NCBI RefSeq assembly: GCF_016741815.1
Contig: NZ_JAERRJ010000002.1
Coordinates: 682,001-746,000, forward strand
Length of the DNA: 64,000 bases
DNA from: Nocardia acididurans
Lineage (GTDB): Bacteria > Actinomycetota > Actinomycetes > Mycobacteriales > Mycobacteriaceae
Direction: 5' to 3'
Shown: in pieces, positions 63,463 through 64,000 of the stretch
Position numbering within the stretch: position 1 is the first letter of the stretch
Layout: every line of letters starts with the position of its first letter
Notes under the pieces: model-generated
The model's input: the letters and a program-made list of their open reading frames with translations, nothing else
Databases searched by the model: none
Told to the model about the DNA's origin: nothing
Program-made: the position numbers and the translations under genes

Positions 63463-63792
63463 ATGCCCGAGCACACCGTCCCCTGGCGTCGAATCACCCT
63501 CTGGACAGCAACCCTCGCCGCCGTCACCGCCTGGACAGCCCTGGCCGCCTACTCCGTAATCCTCGGCACCTTCCTGGCCACCGACACCCGCTGCGGCTCC
63601 ACAACCCCAGAGGTCGACATGGAAGGCGGCTGGTGGGTGATCGTCACCCTCCTCCTCTGGTCAGCCCCCTTCGCCGCCTACGCAATCCGCCGCCGCACTC
63701 CCCTGTCCATCACCGCCGCCACCCTCACCCTCACCGTCTCCACCCTCATCATCCTCCGAACACTCACCACCCCAACCACTTTCTGCTGGTGA
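63463..63792 (+). CDS. Small membrane protein of unknown function
   Basis: A 109-residue protein with three membrane helices (about 12-34, 55-75 and 80-100) and a short loop containing a Cys and acidic residues (TRCGSTTPEVDMEGG). I do not recognise the family. Its stop overlaps the GTG start of the following P-loop gene (GTGA), which suggests coupling, although that gene is interrupted. Confidence 0.6.
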   Translation: MPEHTVPWRRITLWTATLAAVTAWTALAAYSVILGTFLATDTRCGSTTPEVDMEGGWWVIVTLLLWSAPFAAYAIRRRTPLSITAATLTLTVSTLIILRTLTTPTTFCW

Positions 63793-64000
63793 TTCGCGGC
63801 AATTCCGGGTCCGGAAAATCCACCACCGCCTGCGCCGTGCAACAGGGGTTTCCCCGCACCAGTTGCCTTGTGGTCCAGTAGGATACGGTTCGCCGCGAGA
63901 TGTTGCGCGAGCACGATGTGCCGGAGGGGGCGAATATCGACCTGATCGAGCACATTGCCCGTTTCGGGCTGGAGCGTGGGCTGGTAGTGATCGTGGAGGG
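63789..64000 (+). pseudogene. P-loop kinase gene with in-frame TAG, cut by window end
   Basis: From a GTG overlapping the previous stop: VIRGNSGSGKSTTACAVQ, a Walker A of the AAA_33/zeta-toxin-like small-molecule kinase type. Then FPRTSCLVVQ, a TAG (63879-63881), and in the same frame DTVRREMLREHDVPEGANID and GLVVIVEG to the window end. The family has Gln-Asp at this point, so TAG probably replaces CAG (Gln), one C-to-T change. The gene is broken here unless the stop is suppressed or is a sequence error. Confidence 0.65.

Overview
The window is high-GC, densely coding DNA typical of a mycolic-acid actinomycete, most likely Nocardia or a close relative. The evidence is a run of Mce import genes with an Mce-associated protein, a PknG/GlnX/GlnH signalling locus, an EspC-like type VII secretion target, a mycothiol-type DinB/maleylpyruvate isomerase protein, and frequent GTG/TTG starts with 4-base start/stop overlaps. 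I see no insertion sequence, integrase, CRISPR array or rRNA. There is one tRNA, tRNA-Pro(GGG).

Layout. 0-3 kb: the 3' end of an mce operon (end of one Mce gene, an Mce lipoprotein, a last Mce gene, an Mce-associated protein). 3-8 kb, minus strand: an acyl-CoA dehydrogenase, a purine nucleoside permease-like lipoprotein with a broken leader, and a compact sigma factor / FHA / FHA-kinase operon. 8-14 kb: VOC and DinB genes divergent from a WYL regulator across a clear palindrome, a second DinB-like enzyme, an erythromycin-esterase-like gene divergent from a TioE-type MerR regulator with a CTG start, a dienelactone hydrolase and a RibD-type reductase. 14-18 kb: a divergent NAD-dependent DNA ligase and a divergent stand-alone EF-Tu. 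18-23 kb: a DHA2 exporter divergent from an AfsR/SARP-type regulator. 23-31 kb: a lone Mce protein, an L,D-transpeptidase, a PucR-type regulator, two lipases, a TetR regulator and a PP2C phosphatase.

31.8-40.8 kb is the most notable region: a seven-gene, almost gap-free operon encoding GlnX, GlnH, a helical coiled-coil protein, PknG, a PP2C phosphatase, a vWA protein and an FHA protein. It extends the mycobacterial PknG-GlnX-GlnH amino-acid sensing unit with its own phosphatase, phosphothreonine reader and vWA scaffold. Three of the proteins carry related Cys-rich ribbons, which suggests a shared assembly surface.

40.8-54 kb holds a decayed MFS gene next to a GH3 beta-glucosidase, an alpha/beta hydrolase divergent from a TetR gene with palindromic operators, a ketone-body operon (transporter, 3-hydroxybutyrate dehydrogenase, acetoacetyl-CoA synthetase) under a LysR regulator, a nitronate monooxygenase and a sugar porter. 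After tRNA-Pro (54.0 kb) comes an accessory stretch with a type VII-secretion-like cassette. The window ends with small secreted proteins, MarR and SRPBCC genes, a DUF2786 gene, a class C serine hydrolase and a P-loop kinase cut by the window edge.

Three genes (purine permease, DUF2786 protein, P-loop kinase) carry a single in-frame stop in otherwise coding sequence. Each stop is one C-to-T change from a sense codon. They could be real loss-of-function changes or base-call errors.
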